A DNA stretch of 64,000 nt from Dallia pectoralis (lineage: Eukaryota > Chordata > Actinopteri > Esociformes > Umbridae), in NCBI GenBank assembly GCA_029465975.1, contig CM055757.1:2922051-2986050 (forward strand). The letters run 5' to 3'. The position numbers and the translations under genes were made by a program. Of this stretch, positions 25,888 through 38,281 are shown piece after piece. Position 1 is the stretch's first letter, and each line of letters opens with the position of its first letter. The notes under the pieces were generated by a model. The model did no database searches, had not been told where the DNA came from, and saw only the letters and a list, made by a program, of their open reading frames with translations.

Positions 25888-26518
25888 CTCGTCAGTATAG
25901 ATCCCAGACCTACAACAATCCTATCCTCATTCATCTCCAGAGTGACTGGTGGATTAAAGCCAGTTTTGGCAGCAGGACAGACACAGAATCACAACTCTGT
26001 TCTTTTCCGAACCACCTCGTCTCTCACCTTTCTCCTCTCTGTCTCTTTCGCTCCTCTACCCTGTCTCTCCCATCTCTTAGCCTTCCTCTCTTCCCACAGT
26101 GTAGAGAGGAGCAGAGGAGGTGTGTCTTGCAGTTGTGGCGTTGCAGTGTTCTGCGGTAGAGATGTGAACAGAAGTAAAGAGGAGGAGGAGATGAGGAGGA
26201 GATGAGGAGAAAAGAGTGGTGTCTGTGGTGCTTTGTTGTTGCGGTGAAAGCCCTGTAAGTCATTTTGGTTTGGCACGTTCCTCGGACACTAATACTTTAT
26301 ATTAATAGTGGCAAGCTGTTCTCCACAGCCATCTGGCCGGTATGGGGTACCACGTACCTGTGTTTGTGTCTGTGTGTCATGGACGTGGCTATGGGTAAGG
26401 GTTACCAGGATACAAATATTATCCCAGATCGTCAACGTCTTTACTTCAGGCTGCGTTATCTACAGGGGTTCTAAAACAGTTGAAGACTCCTCCAGTATCC
26501 TTTTCTTTTGAATTTTCT
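25888..26518. other. Non-coding DNA
   Basis: CT-rich then GA-rich patches. No gene supported. Confidence 0.5.
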
Positions 26519-29489
26519 TGACCAGAGCCCTAGAGGTATTAGTGCACTATTATTGAACAGAGCCCTAGAGGTATTAGTGCACTATTATTGACCAGAGCCC
26601 TAGAGGTATTAGTGCACTGTTATTGACCAGAGCCATAGAGGTATTAGTGCACTATTATTGACCAGAGCCATAGAGGTATTAGTGCACTATTATTAACCAG
26701 AGCCATAGAGGTATTAGTGCACTATTATTGACCAGAGCCATAGAGGTATTAGTGCACTATTATTGACCAGAGCCATAGAGGTATTAGTGCACTATTATTG
26801 AACAGAGCCCTAGAGGTATTAGTGCACTATTATTGACCAGAGCCCTAGAGGTATTAGTGCACTGTTATTGACCAGAGCCATAGAGGTATTAGTGCACTAT
26901 TATTGACCAGAGCCATAGAGGTATTAGTGCACTATTATTAACCAGAGCCATAGAGGTATTAGTGCACTATTATTGACCAGAGCCATAGAGGTATTAGTGC
27001 ACTATTATTGACCAGAGCCATAGAGGTATTAGTGCACTATTGTTGACCAGAGCCATAGAGGTATTAGTGCACTATTATTGACCAGAGCCCTAGAGGTATT
27101 AGTGCACTATTATTGACCAGAGCCCTAGTGGTATTAGTGCACTATTATTGACCAGAGCCCTAGAGTTATTAGTGCACTATTATTGACCAGAGCCCTAGAG
27201 GTATTAGTGCACTGTTATTGAACAGAGCCCTAGAGGTATTTGTGCACTATTATTGACCAGAGCCCTAGTGGTATTAGTGCACTATTATTGACCAGAGCCC
27301 TAGTGGTATTAGTGCACTATTATTGACCAGAGCCCTAGAGTTATTAGTGCACTGTTATTGACCAGAGCCCTAGAGGTATTAGTGCACTGTTATTGAACAG
27401 AGCCCTAGAGGTATTCGTGCACTATTATTGACCAGAGCCCTAGTGGTATTAGTGCACTATTATTGACCAGAGCCATAGAGGTATTAGTGCACTATTATTG
27501 ACCAGAGCCATAGAGGTATTAGTGCACTATTATTGACCAGAGCCATAGAGGTATTAGTGCACTATTATTGACCAGAGCCATAGAGGTATTAGTGCACTAT
27601 TATTGACCAGAGCCATAGAGGTATTAGTGCACTATTGTTGACCAGAGCCATAGAGGTATTAGTGCACTATTATTGACCAGAGCCCTAGAGGTATTAGTGC
27701 ACTATTATTGACCAGAGCCCTAGTGGTATTAGTGCACTATTATTGACCAGAGCCCTAGAGTTATTAGTGCACTATTATTGACCAGAGCCCTAGTGGTATT
27801 AGTGCACTATTATTGACCAGAGCCATAGAGGTATTAGTGCACTATTATTGACCAGAGCCATAGAGGTATTAGTGCACTATTATTGACCAGAGCCATAGAG
27901 GTATTAGTGCACTATTATTGACCAGAGCCATAGAGGTATTAGTGCACTATTATTGACCAGAGCCATAGAGGTATTAGTGCCCTATTGTTGACCAGAGCCA
28001 TAGAGGTATTAGTGCACTATTATTGACCAAAGCCCTAGAGGTATTAGTACACTATTATTGACCAGAGCCCTAGAGTTATTAGTGCACTATTACTGACCAG
28101 AGACCTAGAGTTATTAGTGCACTATTATTGACCAGAGCCATAGAGGTATTAGTGCACTATTGTTGACCAGAGCCATAGAGGTATTAGTGCACTATTATTG
28201 ACCAGAGCCCTAGAGGTATTAGTGCACTATTATTGACCAGAGCCCTAGTGGTATTAGTGCACTATTATTGACCAGAGCCATAGAGTTATTAGTGCACTAT
28301 TGTTGACCAGAGCCCTAGAGGTATTAGTGCACTGTTATTGAACAGAGCCCTAGAGGTATTAGTGCACTATTATTGACCAGAGCCCTAGTGGTATTAGTGC
28401 ACTATTATTGACCAGAGCCATAGAGGTATTAGTGCCCTATTGTTGACCAGAGCCATAGAGGTATTAGTGCACTATTATTGTTCAGAGCCCTAGAGGTATT
28501 AGTACACTATTATTGACCAGAGCCCTAGAGTTATTAGTGCACTATTATTGACCAGAGCCATAGAGGTATTAGTGCACTATTGTTGACCAGAGCCATAGCG
28601 GTATTAGTGCACTATTATTGACCAGAGCCCTAGAGGTATTAGTGCACTATTATTGACCAGAGCCCTAGTGGTATTAGTGCACTATTATTGACCAGAGCCC
28701 TAGAGTTATTAGTGCACTATTATTGACCAGAGCCCTAGAGGTATTAGTGCACTATTATTGACCAGAGCCCTAGTGGTATTAGTGCACTATTATTGACCAG
28801 AGCCATAGAGGTATTAGTGCACTATTATTGACCAGAGCCATAGAGGTATTAGTGCACTATTATTGACCAGAGCCATAGAGGTATTAGTGCACTATTATTG
28901 ACCAGAGCCATAGAGGTATTAGTACACTATTATTGACCAGAGCCATAGAGGTATTAGTGCACTATTGTTGACCAGAGCCATAGAGGTATTAGTGCACTAT
29001 TATTGACCAGAGCCATAGAGGTATTAGTGCACTATTATTGACCAGAGCCCTAGAGGTATTAGTGCACTATTATTGACCAGAGCCATAGAGGTATTAGTGC
29101 ACTATTATTGACCAGAGCCCTAGAGTTATTAGTGCACTATTATTGACCAGAGCCCTAGTGGTATTAGTGCACTATTATTGACCAGAGCCATAGAGGTATT
29201 AGTGCACTATTATTGACCAGAGCCATAGAGGTATTAGTGCACTATTATTGACCAGAGCCATAGAGGTATTAGTGCACTATTATTGACCAGAGCCATAGAG
29301 GTATTAGTGCACTATTATTGACCAGAGCCCTAGTGGTATTAGTGCACTATTATTGACCAGAGCCCTAGAGGTATTAGTGCACTATTATTGACCAGAACCC
29401 TAGTGGTATAAGAGCACTATTATTGACCAGAGCCCTAGTGGTATTGGTGCACTATTATTGACCGGAGCCCTAGTGGTATTAGTGCACTG
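26519..29489. repeat. 35-bp minisatellite derived from a GTGCACTA-type repeat (about 85 copies)
   Basis: Units of 35 bp made of ttgaccagagccctagaggt followed by attagtgcactatta. Common variants are agccatag, ggtggtatt, gagttatt and ctgttattgaa. Blocks of variants recur, indicating higher-order duplication. This is the largest array in the window, about 2.97 kb. Confidence 0.97.
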
Positions 29490-29591
29490 CAGTATATGGG
29501 TATATGTTTAATAAATGTCTCCCGATTCACCTCCAGAGAATCTCCCGTCTAAAAGTTTAATTTTTTAAACTTTAATGATTAAAGCGATACT

Positions 29592-30078
29592 AGTGTTAGT
29601 TGACTGGTTTTAGCTGACTAGTGTTAGTTGACTGGTTTTAGCTTACTAGTGTTAGTTGACTGGGTCAGCTTACTGGTGTTAGTTGACTGGTTTTAGCTCA
29701 CTGGTGTTAGTTGACTGGTTTCAGCTTACTGATGTTAGTTGACTGGTTTTAGCTTACCGGTGTTAGTTGACTGGTTTTTGCTTACTGGTGTTAGTTGACT
29801 GGTTTTTGCTTACTGGTGTTAGTTGACTGGTTTTAGCTCACTGGTGTTTGTTGACTGGTTTTGCTTACTGTTGTTAGTTGACTGGTTTTTGCTTACTGGT
29901 GTTAGTTGACTGGTTTTAGCTCACTGGTGTTAGTTGACTGGTTTTAGCTCACTGGTGTTAGTTGACTGGTTTTAGCTCACTGGTGTTTGTTGACTGGTTT
30001 TAGCTCACTGGTGTTTGTTGACTGGTTTTAGCTTACTTGTGTTAGTTGACTGGTTTTAGCTCACTGGTGTTTGCTGAC
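29592..30078. repeat. 28-bp minisatellite
   Basis: About 17 units containing ctggtgttagttgactggtt with ttagctca or tttgctta spacers. Confidence 0.95.
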
Positions 30079-30919
30079 TGAGTCAGGAGGAAAACATGGC
30101 AATTCTAATGGGATTATTCACTGCATTTGTGCCGTTCTAGTAACCATGTCCCACAAGTTGTACATTTTTACTGTATTAATGTATTTAATTCGATTTTTTT
30201 TGGTGTATTCACTGGGCAAGAGACGTTAAAAAAAGGCTGAACAGACGTTGAAAACATTTTCCTAACAGTAGTTTTATTGACTGTTGTCATCCTGCATGAC
30301 TGAGTCGTGATATTACTCAGGGGGGTTGAGACGGGGACACTGTTGTTGGACAGAGAAGCACTGGGGCTGACCGCTTAACTCCCCTCCTCCTGCTTCCCTC
30401 ATCAATAGATCTTTAAAGGATCAATTAGGATGATCAGTGGGCATCACACCACTGGGGTTTGCTGCCTAACGCCATATTGACCAGTTTGTGTGTGTCCGAT
30501 AGTGTCACATTGAGCTGATCTTTGTAAATAGATACCTGTGTGTGTGTGTGCGTATGCGTGTGTGTGTGTGTGCATGTGGGTGTGTGACAAAGCGTGTGTG
30601 TATCTCCTCAGTGGTATTCTTGGTTTTCTTCAAGATGCATTTTGGGTTTAGAGGAGAGAACCACTGTCATTTTTTAAATGTTTTGTCACTCAGCTGTAGG
30701 TGTTGTCCACAGAAATGTACTGGAGCAATACGGGTTAAGACCCCTGCTCAAGGACAGAGCAACCCTTTATTTGACCGTGTCGACTCGTGGATTCCAACCG
30801 GCGACCTTTCCGTTATTGTCCATCAGAGCCTTGTGTTGACTGGTTGCACAGCAACAGGCATTGACAATCGGAGGCTGGTTGAGGAGGTTGAATCTGGGTT
30901 TGAACCGTGTGGAAATACA
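30079..30919. other. Non-coding DNA with a fragment of a dispersed repeat
   Basis: Around 30740-30830, text such as ggattccaaccggcgacctt resembles a dispersed fish repeat with an antisense tRNA-like B-box. An open frame here is considered accidental. Confidence 0.4.
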
Positions 30920-31140
30920 GAAATAAATGTCAACGGAAATAAATGTGAACGGAAATAAATGTCAACGGAAATAAATATAAACGGAAATAAATACCTACAG
31001 AAATAAATAATTACAGAAATAAATGATTGTGAAAATAAATATGAACAGAAATAAATTTAAACAGAAATAATTATAAACGGAAATAAATACTTACAGAAAT
31101 AAATAATTACAGAAATAAATGATTGTGGAAATAAATAAAT
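30920..31140. repeat. AT-rich short tandem repeat (about 16-bp units)
   Basis: About a dozen copies around ggaaataaatgtcaac and agaaataaataattac. Confidence 0.88.
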
Positions 31141-31603
31141 AGGAGAAAACGACAGATTAATACATTTTTTATTTCTATAATTTTATTTTTTTACATATAT
31201 TTTGATGTAAAATACTTGTATTGGTGCATTTATTTATTTATCCATTTATTTTTAATTCTGGCAGACTTGGTCCTCCATAATGTATGTGTAGCCAAGGTAG
31301 CCAATGTAGATAGCCAATGACAAAACTGTCCAACCTCGCCCTAGCAACCGTCACCAGGGACAGCCGCTGACTTTTCACCTTTCATCACTGGTTATTAATC
31401 TAACTGCTGACTTCCTGTCTCAACCTGTCAATCTATCGCTAATTAACATTCTCTTTTCTTTCTCCCTTGCTTTTCCTCCCTCTTTTTTAACCTTTTAAAT
31501 TCACATTTCTTTCTACTCTTTACTCTCTCCCTCTCTATTTCTCTTTTTATCACTCTCTCTCAATCTATCTCACTCTGTTTCACTCTCTCTATCTCTCCCC
31601 CAG
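31141..31603. other. 3' end of the intron before the NCX variable exon
   Basis: AT-rich, becoming pyrimidine-rich (ctctctatctctcccccag) up to the acceptor at 31603, as expected for an intron 3' end. Confidence 0.65.
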
Positions 31604-31710
31604 CAAAATGATTCATGTGAAGATTATAGACGATGAAGAGTATGAGAAAAACAAGAACTTCTTCATAGAGCTGGCTGAGCCGCGCATGGTGGACATGAGC
31701 CTGCAGAAAG
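31604..31710 (+). CDS. slc8a3/slc8a4: NCX (SLC8) exon: variable region of Calx-beta domain 2, exon-A type
   Basis: This is the first coding exon in the window. The acceptor is a pyrimidine tract ending in cag at 31601-31603, and the donor is gtgcgc at 31711. One base completes a codon begun upstream, 35 codons follow, and one base is left over (phase 1). It encodes a segment starting KMIHVKIIDDEEYEKNK and ending PRMVDMSLQK. In NCX proteins this position lies in the second calcium-binding (CBD2/Calx-beta) domain of the big cytosolic loop, where mutually exclusive exons A and B alternate. The acidic DDEEYEKNK run is the exon-A type, which as a family rule carries more calcium ligands than exon B. 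The PRMVDMS ending is closest to NCX3 as I remember it. The fish paralogue NCX4 cannot be excluded. The preceding exon is not in the window. A 27-bp minisatellite starts about 75 bp downstream. Confidence 0.93.
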
Positions 31711-31787
31711 GTGCGCTACTGAGATTATCTCATCTTCTCTCTTCCCATCTTCTCCTTTTTCTTTTCCATTCTGTGTTAAATGACTCT

Positions 31788-32536
31788 TAGTTCCAGCACC
31801 AGTTAAATGACTCTTAGTTCCAACACCAGTTAACTGACTGTTAGTTCCAACACCAGTTAACTGACTCTTAGTTCCAACACCAGTAAACTGACTCTTAGTT
31901 CCAACACCAGTTAATGACTGTTAGTTCCAACACCAGTTAAATGACTCTTAGTTCCAACACCAGTAAACTGACTCTTAGTTCCAACACCAGTTAAATGACT
32001 CTTAGTTCCAACACCAGTTAAATGACTGTTAGTTCCAACACCAGTTAAATGACTCTTAGTTCCAACACCAGTAAACTGACTCTTAGTTCCAACACCAGTT
32101 AAATGACTCTTAGTTCCAACACCAGTTAAATGACTCTTAGTTCCAACACCAGTCAAATGACTCTTAGTTCCAACACCAGTTAACTGACTGTTAGTTCCAA
32201 CACCAGTTAACTGACTCTTAGTTCCAACACCAGTTAACTGACTCTTAGTTCCAACACCAGTAAACTGACTCTTAGTTCCAACACCAGTTAATGACTGTTA
32301 GTTCCAACACCAGTAAACTGACTCTTAGATCCAACACCAGTTAATGACTGTTAGTTCAAACACCAGTAAACCAGTAAACTGACTCTTAGTTCCAACACCA
32401 GTTAACTGACTCTTAGTTCACATTCCAGCTGGATGACACTTAGTTCTAACACCAGTAAACTGACTCTTAGTTCCAACACCAGTTAACTGACTCTTAGTTC
32501 ACACTCCAGGTGGATGACACTTAGTTCTAACACCAG
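31788..32536. repeat. 27-bp minisatellite, left part
   Basis: About 27 units of 27 bp with the constant part ttagttccaacaccag and variable ttaaatgactc, ttaactgactc or taaactgactc. It begins about 75 bp after the NCX exon. It resumes at 35368 after an insertion, with the same constant part. Confidence 0.95.
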
Positions 32537-33189
32537 TTTTTTATTTTTATGTAACCTATATTTGAGAACAAATTCTAATTTGCAACGGCGACCTGGCCTA
32601 GATAAAGCATAAACTTGCAAGACAACATACATTTACACAATAAATACACAGAACATAAGAGTGCAAATAGCAATGGGACAAAACAAGGCAATACTGTATC
32701 AAGTGGAGAGTCAATATACAGATAATACAGGATGAGGTATAAGTAGGTCAGTTGAGCAGCATTTATATGGCAATAACAACTAAATAAAAAAACTATAGTG
32801 TCTACATAAAGAATGTAAAAAGTGTATAGCAGGTTGGTCGTTAGTGTCCACAGATTATATGACTGTGGTTTTGGGAGAAAGAGCATTTGAGCATGCCTGA
32901 GTAAATAGAATAATTCAAGAGTGTGAACAGGTATAACAGCAGTGCAGGTGAGAAAGATCCACTGTGCAAAAAGGGCATAAGTAAAAAAAAAAAAGGGTTG
33001 GGTGAAAACCAGATGACAGATAACACAGTGGTCGGACAAGAGTTCAAACAGGAGGAGTTTAAAGGCAACTGGTGAGATAATGGTTTCTTGTTTTAGGGAT
33101 TTTAGTAGTTCAAGAAAACTGGAAGGATTGGCGGCCGAATGTTGTGCAGGCTTTCGGGGTGACTAAGGAAATACACCTACTTGAATGTA

Positions 33190-34826
33190 CAGTCCCTGAC
33201 AAAAGTCTTGTCGCTTATCTATTTTCTAGAAACACCTGCTATTAACCAGACTTTTATTTAATCAATTGGTGTTAGAAATAGCTCATATGAAAAGCTAAAA
33301 CCTTCCCAAATGATGTTTAATGCACAGAAATGAATTAGTTTCACTGAAAAAAGATGTATCATTTAATCAAGACAGAAAGGTCAAATTTTGGCAAGACAAA
33401 AGTTTTGTCGCCTATACAGAAATTGAACACATTTACTGCAAATAGAAAAATATGTCAGCAAATTAAGTAGTGGTGCTGTGAGGTCCAAATTGAATATCTT
33501 GTATGACTTCCATGAGCTTGAAGGACTGCATCCATGCGGTTTGGCAAGGATTCATACAATTTATTGATGAAGTCATCAGGAATAGCAAAGAAAGCAGTCT
33601 TGCATGCCTCCCTTAGTTCATCAATATTCTTTGGTTTCGTCTTCCATGCTTCCTCTTTCATCCTACCCCAGATATGCTCAATGATGTTCATGTCTGGTGA
33701 CTGTGCTGGCCAATCCTGGAGCATCTTGATCTTCTTCGCCTTGAGGAACTTTGATGTGGAGATGGAAGTATGTGATGGAGCACCATCCTGCTGCAGAATT
33801 TGTCCTATTTTATGGTTGGGAATATAAGAGTTAGCTAAGATGTCTTGGTATTTTAGACTATTGATGTTGCCTTCCACCCTGCAGATCTCTTGCACACCCC
33901 CATACTGGAAGTAACCCCAGACCATGATTTTTCCGCCACCAAACTTGTTTTCTGGGTGAATCTCGGATCCATGCGGGCTCCAGTAGGTGTCCTGCAATAT
34001 TTGCGGCGACTGTGGTGTAATTCAACAGAAGATTCATCTGAAAAATCCACCTTCTTCCACTTTTCCAGCGTCCATCCTTTTAGGAGGCTGTGGGCCTTGG
34101 CAAATGCAACACGGTTTTTCAATAGCCTTTTGTTTAGTGCTGGCTTCTGGGCACTGATTCGACCATGGAGGCCATTTCGAGACAGAATCCGACAAACTGT
34201 TCTGGTTGACACAGGGACTTCAGGTGCCCAGGTCTCGTGGAGCTCTGCTGCAGTGGAAAATGGGCTGGCCTTGGATTTTCGAGCCAACAAACGGTCCTCT
34301 CGAGCAGTTGTCTTGCGGGGTCTGCCTGACCTGGGCTTGTCAAAAACGTCTCCAGTGTGTTCAAATGTTTTTTTTATCCTCTGTACTTGACGCTGAGACA
34401 CATTGAAGGTGTCTGCCACATCAGCAGTGGATCTGGTCTTCAGCCTCTTGATAATCAAAACTTTAGTCTCAGGGTGAATCTTAGGCATTTTTGCAGAGGT
34501 CTAGTTGCAGTTGATGTGAAGGTCTAGTGTACTGGGGTTGTTTTTATACACACCTGAGACCTAATTGATCCATTAATAGTCACAGGTGAAGCTCATATGA
34601 CAAGGCGACAACACTTATGTCTTTGCAAAAATTGACTCAATGGGCTTTACCAAGCTGTGAATATTAGAATACTTTTTGACAGTTTCATTTTGCACTGAAA
34701 CATTATTACAAAAGCTGTTGGGATTAAAATGAGCCATTTCTTGTAAAAACATCTTGATTAGAAATATATTTCAGCGGCATTTCAGGTCAATTTGTACACA
34801 AGCGACAAGACTTTTGTCAGGGACTG
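33190..34826 (-). mobile_element. Tc1/mariner element with IR/DR ends, 1637 bp
   Basis: Both termini are cagtccctgacaaaagtctt in inverted orientation, continuing to gtcgctt, about 27 bp identical. TA flanks each side (33188-33189 and 34827-34828), the Tc1 target duplication. Inner copies of the end motif appear near 33393 (gacaaaagttttgtcgccta) and 34597 (aaggcgacaacacttatgtc). This gives the inverted-repeat/direct-repeat layout seen in some Tc1 elements such as Sleeping Beauty. The transposase is on the minus strand. Confidence 0.93.
33455..34488 (-). pseudogene. Tc1 transposase, frameshifted
   Basis: A start codon at 34486-34488 opens a frame with a helix-turn-helix DNA-binding region (TADVADTFNVSQRQVQRI, then a GRPRK hook). 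A second HTH-like part follows, then the first catalytic aspartate in VDFSDES. The frame is then lost near 33945-33960, and the second frame (through 33455) carries FGGGKIMVWGYF, the second aspartate in QQDGAPSH, and the glutamate in SPDMNIIEHIWG. My hand count gives 35 residues between that D and E, so DD35E rather than the usual DD34E. The length of about 340 residues is normal for Tc1. One small indel appears to be the only break, suggesting a young copy. Confidence 0.88.
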
Positions 34827-35367
34827 TAGACTGTGGGTGGGTAGAGCAATGGTAACTAGAGAGCTTAGATACAGTGGGACTTTGCCAAGCAGAGCCTTGT
34901 AAAAAGATGTTGGTACCAATGAGTTAAACGACGAGTGATTAACGGCGGCCTGCTGACTAATGCGTAAAGCTTGCAGTGGTGGGTGTTTTATGGGGCATTG
35001 GTAACAAAACGAATGACACTATGGTAAACGACATCCAATTTCCTCAAGAGAGAGTTTGAGGCAGTTCTATAAATGACATGACCAAAGTCAAACATTGGTA
35101 TAAAAGTCATCTTCAGCAAGGCACGTTTGGGAGCATGTGTGATGGAGGCCCTGTTGTGTAAAAAGAAACCAATTCTGGACTTGATTTTAGTCTAACAGCT
35201 CTCTCGCCTACAGAGTGTCAGAACCGGTCCCGGCTTACAGCGTGTCAGAACCGGTCACTCCCTCTACACTCCACCCTGCAAATCTGTGACATATTCTAGT
35301 TCAGATCCATCTAGCCTGGCGATGCCAGTTAGACGGGCAGGTGTTGGCAGCAATCGGTGGAAAAGCA

Positions 35368-35745
35368 GTTAACTGACTCTTAGTACCAACACCAGGTGAC
35401 AGACATTTAGTTCCAACACCAGGTGACAGACATTTAGTTCCAACACCAGGTGACAGACATTTAGTTCCAACACCAGGTGACAGACATTTAGTTCCAACAC
35501 CAGGTGACAGACATTTAGTTCCAACACCAGGTGACAGACATTTAGTTCCAACACCAGGTGACAGACATTTAGTTCCAACACCAGGTGACAGACATTTAGT
35601 TCCAACACCAGGTGACAGACATTTAGTTCCAACACCAGGTGACAGACATTTAGTTCCAACACCAGGTGACAGACATTTAGTTCCAACACCAGGTGACAGA
35701 CATTTAGTTCCAACACCAGGTGACAGACATTTAGTTCCAACACTA
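35368..35745. repeat. 27-bp minisatellite, right part
   Basis: About 14 nearly identical units, ttagttccaacaccagg plus tgacagacat. The constant part is the same as in 31788-32536, so this is one array split by an insertion. Here homogeneity is higher and the variable part differs. Confidence 0.95.
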
Positions 35746-36467
35746 AAGTCAAGTCTAGATGCTTAAACCTCCAACCTGAGAACAAAGACCTACACTAACT
35801 TACTGTCTCTTACTTTTCACACTAGCTGAAGGGGAATTTGGTTCAGGTCTCTGTACTAGTGTTTGAGGTTTTTGCATTTGGTGATTAGGTGTTGCCAAAA
35901 TGTACCGGTAGTTGTATTTTTTATTTTTACTTCCAGAATGTTCCTATAGAAAAGTTTCTAAAAGCTTCAATCGGATACTCGGATACTCAACGGTATATTT
36001 TAGGGTTTAGCCTAATGAGTGACCCCAAAACATCAGTCTTAACAAGAGCTAGCGGTTACACTATTACACAAACTAAACTAATATTTTGGTTCAAATTATA
36101 ATTGGGGTCTGGATTTTGAACAATCCATGCATATTTATCTCTTCTCACTCTCTATGCTGCTTTGTTGTTTCTCACTCTTTCTCTGTAATATCTTTCCCTC
36201 AAGTGCATTCTGCTTTTGAATTTTTTCGACTGAACTCTGTTTTTAGATGTAAGCACATCGGGTACTTATACATATTACTAAGTACCAGAATATTTTAGCC
36301 CACAACCTGGTTGATGGTTGCGTTTGTCTGGACGATTTGAATTAAATTAAAAACCTGTGGTGGAATTGAAAAGGATGTCCACATGTGCAAAGATAATGTA
36401 GGAGTGTCAGAGATGGTGACATGGTCTGCATGGAGGTGAGATGTTACATGGAGGTGTGGCATGATGT
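35746..36467. other. Non-coding DNA
   Basis: No feature recognised apart from AT-rich text. Confidence 0.5.
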
Positions 36468-38281
36468 GAAGCTAGTGCACTATACGGAATAGGGCACTGT
36501 CACAGGAGCTAGTGCACTATACGGAATAGAGCACTGTCACAGGAGCTAGTGCACTATACGGAATAGAGCACTGTCACAGGAGCTAGTGCACTATACGGAA
36601 TAGGGCACTGTCACAGGAGCTAGTGCACTATACGGAATAGAGCACTGTCACAGGAGCTAGTGCACTATACGGAATAGGCCACTGTCACAGGAGCTAGTGC
36701 ACTATACGGAATAGGGCACTGTCACAGGAGCTAGTGCACTATACGGAATAGGCCACTGTCACAGGGGCTAGTGCACTATACGGAATAGGCCACTGTCACA
36801 GAAGCTAGTGCACTATACGGAATAGGCCACTGTCACAGGAGCTAGTGCACTATACGGAATAGGCCACTGTCACAGGAGCTAGTGCACTGTACAGAATAGG
36901 CCACTGTCACAGGAGCTAGTGCACTATACGGAATAGGCCACTGTCACAGGAGCTAGTGCACTATACCGAATAGGCCGCTGTCACAGGAGCTAGTGCACTA
37001 TACGGAATAGGCCACTGTCACAGGAGCTAGTGCACTATACGGAATAGGCCACTGTCACAGGAGCTAGTGCACTATATGGAATAGGCCACTGTCACAGGAG
37101 CTAGTGCACTATACGGAATAGGCCACTGTCACAGGAGCTAGTGCACTATACCGAATAGGCCGCTGTCACAGGAGCTAGTGCACTATACGGAATAGGCCAC
37201 TGTCACAGGAGCTAGTGCACTATACGGAATAGGCCACTGTCACAGGAGCTAGTGCACTATACGGAATAGGCCACTGTCACAGGAGCTAGTGCACTGTACG
37301 GAATAGGCCACTGTCACAGGAGCTAGTGCACTATACGGAATAGGCCACTGTCACAGGGGCTAGTGCACTATACGGAATAGGCCACTGTCACAGGAGCTAG
37401 TGCACTATACGGAATAGGCCACTGTCACAGGAGCTAGTGCACTATACGGAATAGGCCACTGTCACAGGAGCTAGTGCACTGTACGGAATAGGCCACTGTC
37501 ACAGGAGCTAGTGCACTATACGGAATAGGCCACTGTCACAGGAGCTAGTGCACTATACGGAATAGGCCACTGTCACAGGAGCTAGTGCACTATACGGAAT
37601 AGGCCGCTGTCACAGGAGCTAGTGCACTATATGGAATAGGCCACTGTCACAGAAGCTAGTGCACTATACGGAATAGGCCACTGTCACAGGAGCTAGTGCA
37701 CTATACGGAATAGGCCACTGTCACAGGAGCTAGTGCACTATACCGAATAGGCCGCTGTCACAGGAGCTAGTGCACTATACGGAATAGGCCACTGTCACAG
37801 GAGCTAGTGCACTATACGGAATATGCCACTGTCACAGGAGCTAGTGCACTATACGGAATAGGCCACTGTCACAGGAGCTAGTGCACTGTACGGAATAGGC
37901 CACTGTCACAGGAGCTAGTGCACTATACGGAATAGGCCACTGTCACAGGGGCTAGTGCACTATACGGAATAGGCCACTGTCACAGGAGCTAGTGCACTAT
38001 ACGGAATAGGCCACTGTCACAGGAGCTAGTGCACTATACGGAATAGGCCACTGTCACAGGAGCTAGTGCACTGTACGGAATAGGCCACTGTCACAGGAGC
38101 TAGTGCACTATACGGAATAGGCCACTGTCACAGGAGCTAGTGCACTATACGGAATAGGCCACTGTCACAGGAGCTAGTGCACTATACGGAATAGGCCACT
38201 GTCACAGGAGCTAGTGCACTATATGGAATAGGCCACTGTCACAGAAGCTAGTGCACTATACCGAATAGGCCACTGTCACAG
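36468..38281. repeat. 37-bp minisatellite with 592-bp higher-order structure (about 49 copies)
   Basis: Units of 37 bp: ggagctagtgcactatacgg plus aataggccactgtcaca. Marker variants recur every 16 units: acaggggct at about 36761, 37353 and 37945, and ccgaataggccgc at about 37151 and 37743. Both show 592-bp spacing, which indicates duplication of 16-unit blocks. Confidence 0.96.

Larger units (their letters stand above)
32537..35367. mobile_element. Interspersed repeat inserted in the 27-bp minisatellite
   Basis: This stretch interrupts the 27-bp array and is itself interrupted by the Tc1 element at 33190-34826. The left part starts tttttatttttatgtaacct and ttgagaacaaattctaattt, the right part contains gtcaaacattggtataaaag. 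Both resemble salmonid dispersed repeats I remember, but the class is not established. Short frames on the minus strand (for example 32575-33039) are not recognised. Confidence 0.55.

Noticed and set aside
26519..29489. CRISPR-like appearance of regularly spaced repeats
   Set aside because: Units are contiguous with no unique spacers, the DNA is vertebrate, and there are no cas genes. The same holds for all other arrays here.
30780..30830. tRNA-like B-box (ggattccaaccgg, antisense)
   Set aside because: Only one box-like motif and no cloverleaf could be drawn. More likely part of a dispersed repeat.
30542..30958. 138-residue plus-strand frame with non-repetitive sequence
   Set aside because: It starts in a GT-rich patch, contains text of a dispersed repeat (ccggcgacctttccgttatt), and shows no recognised domain or splice support.
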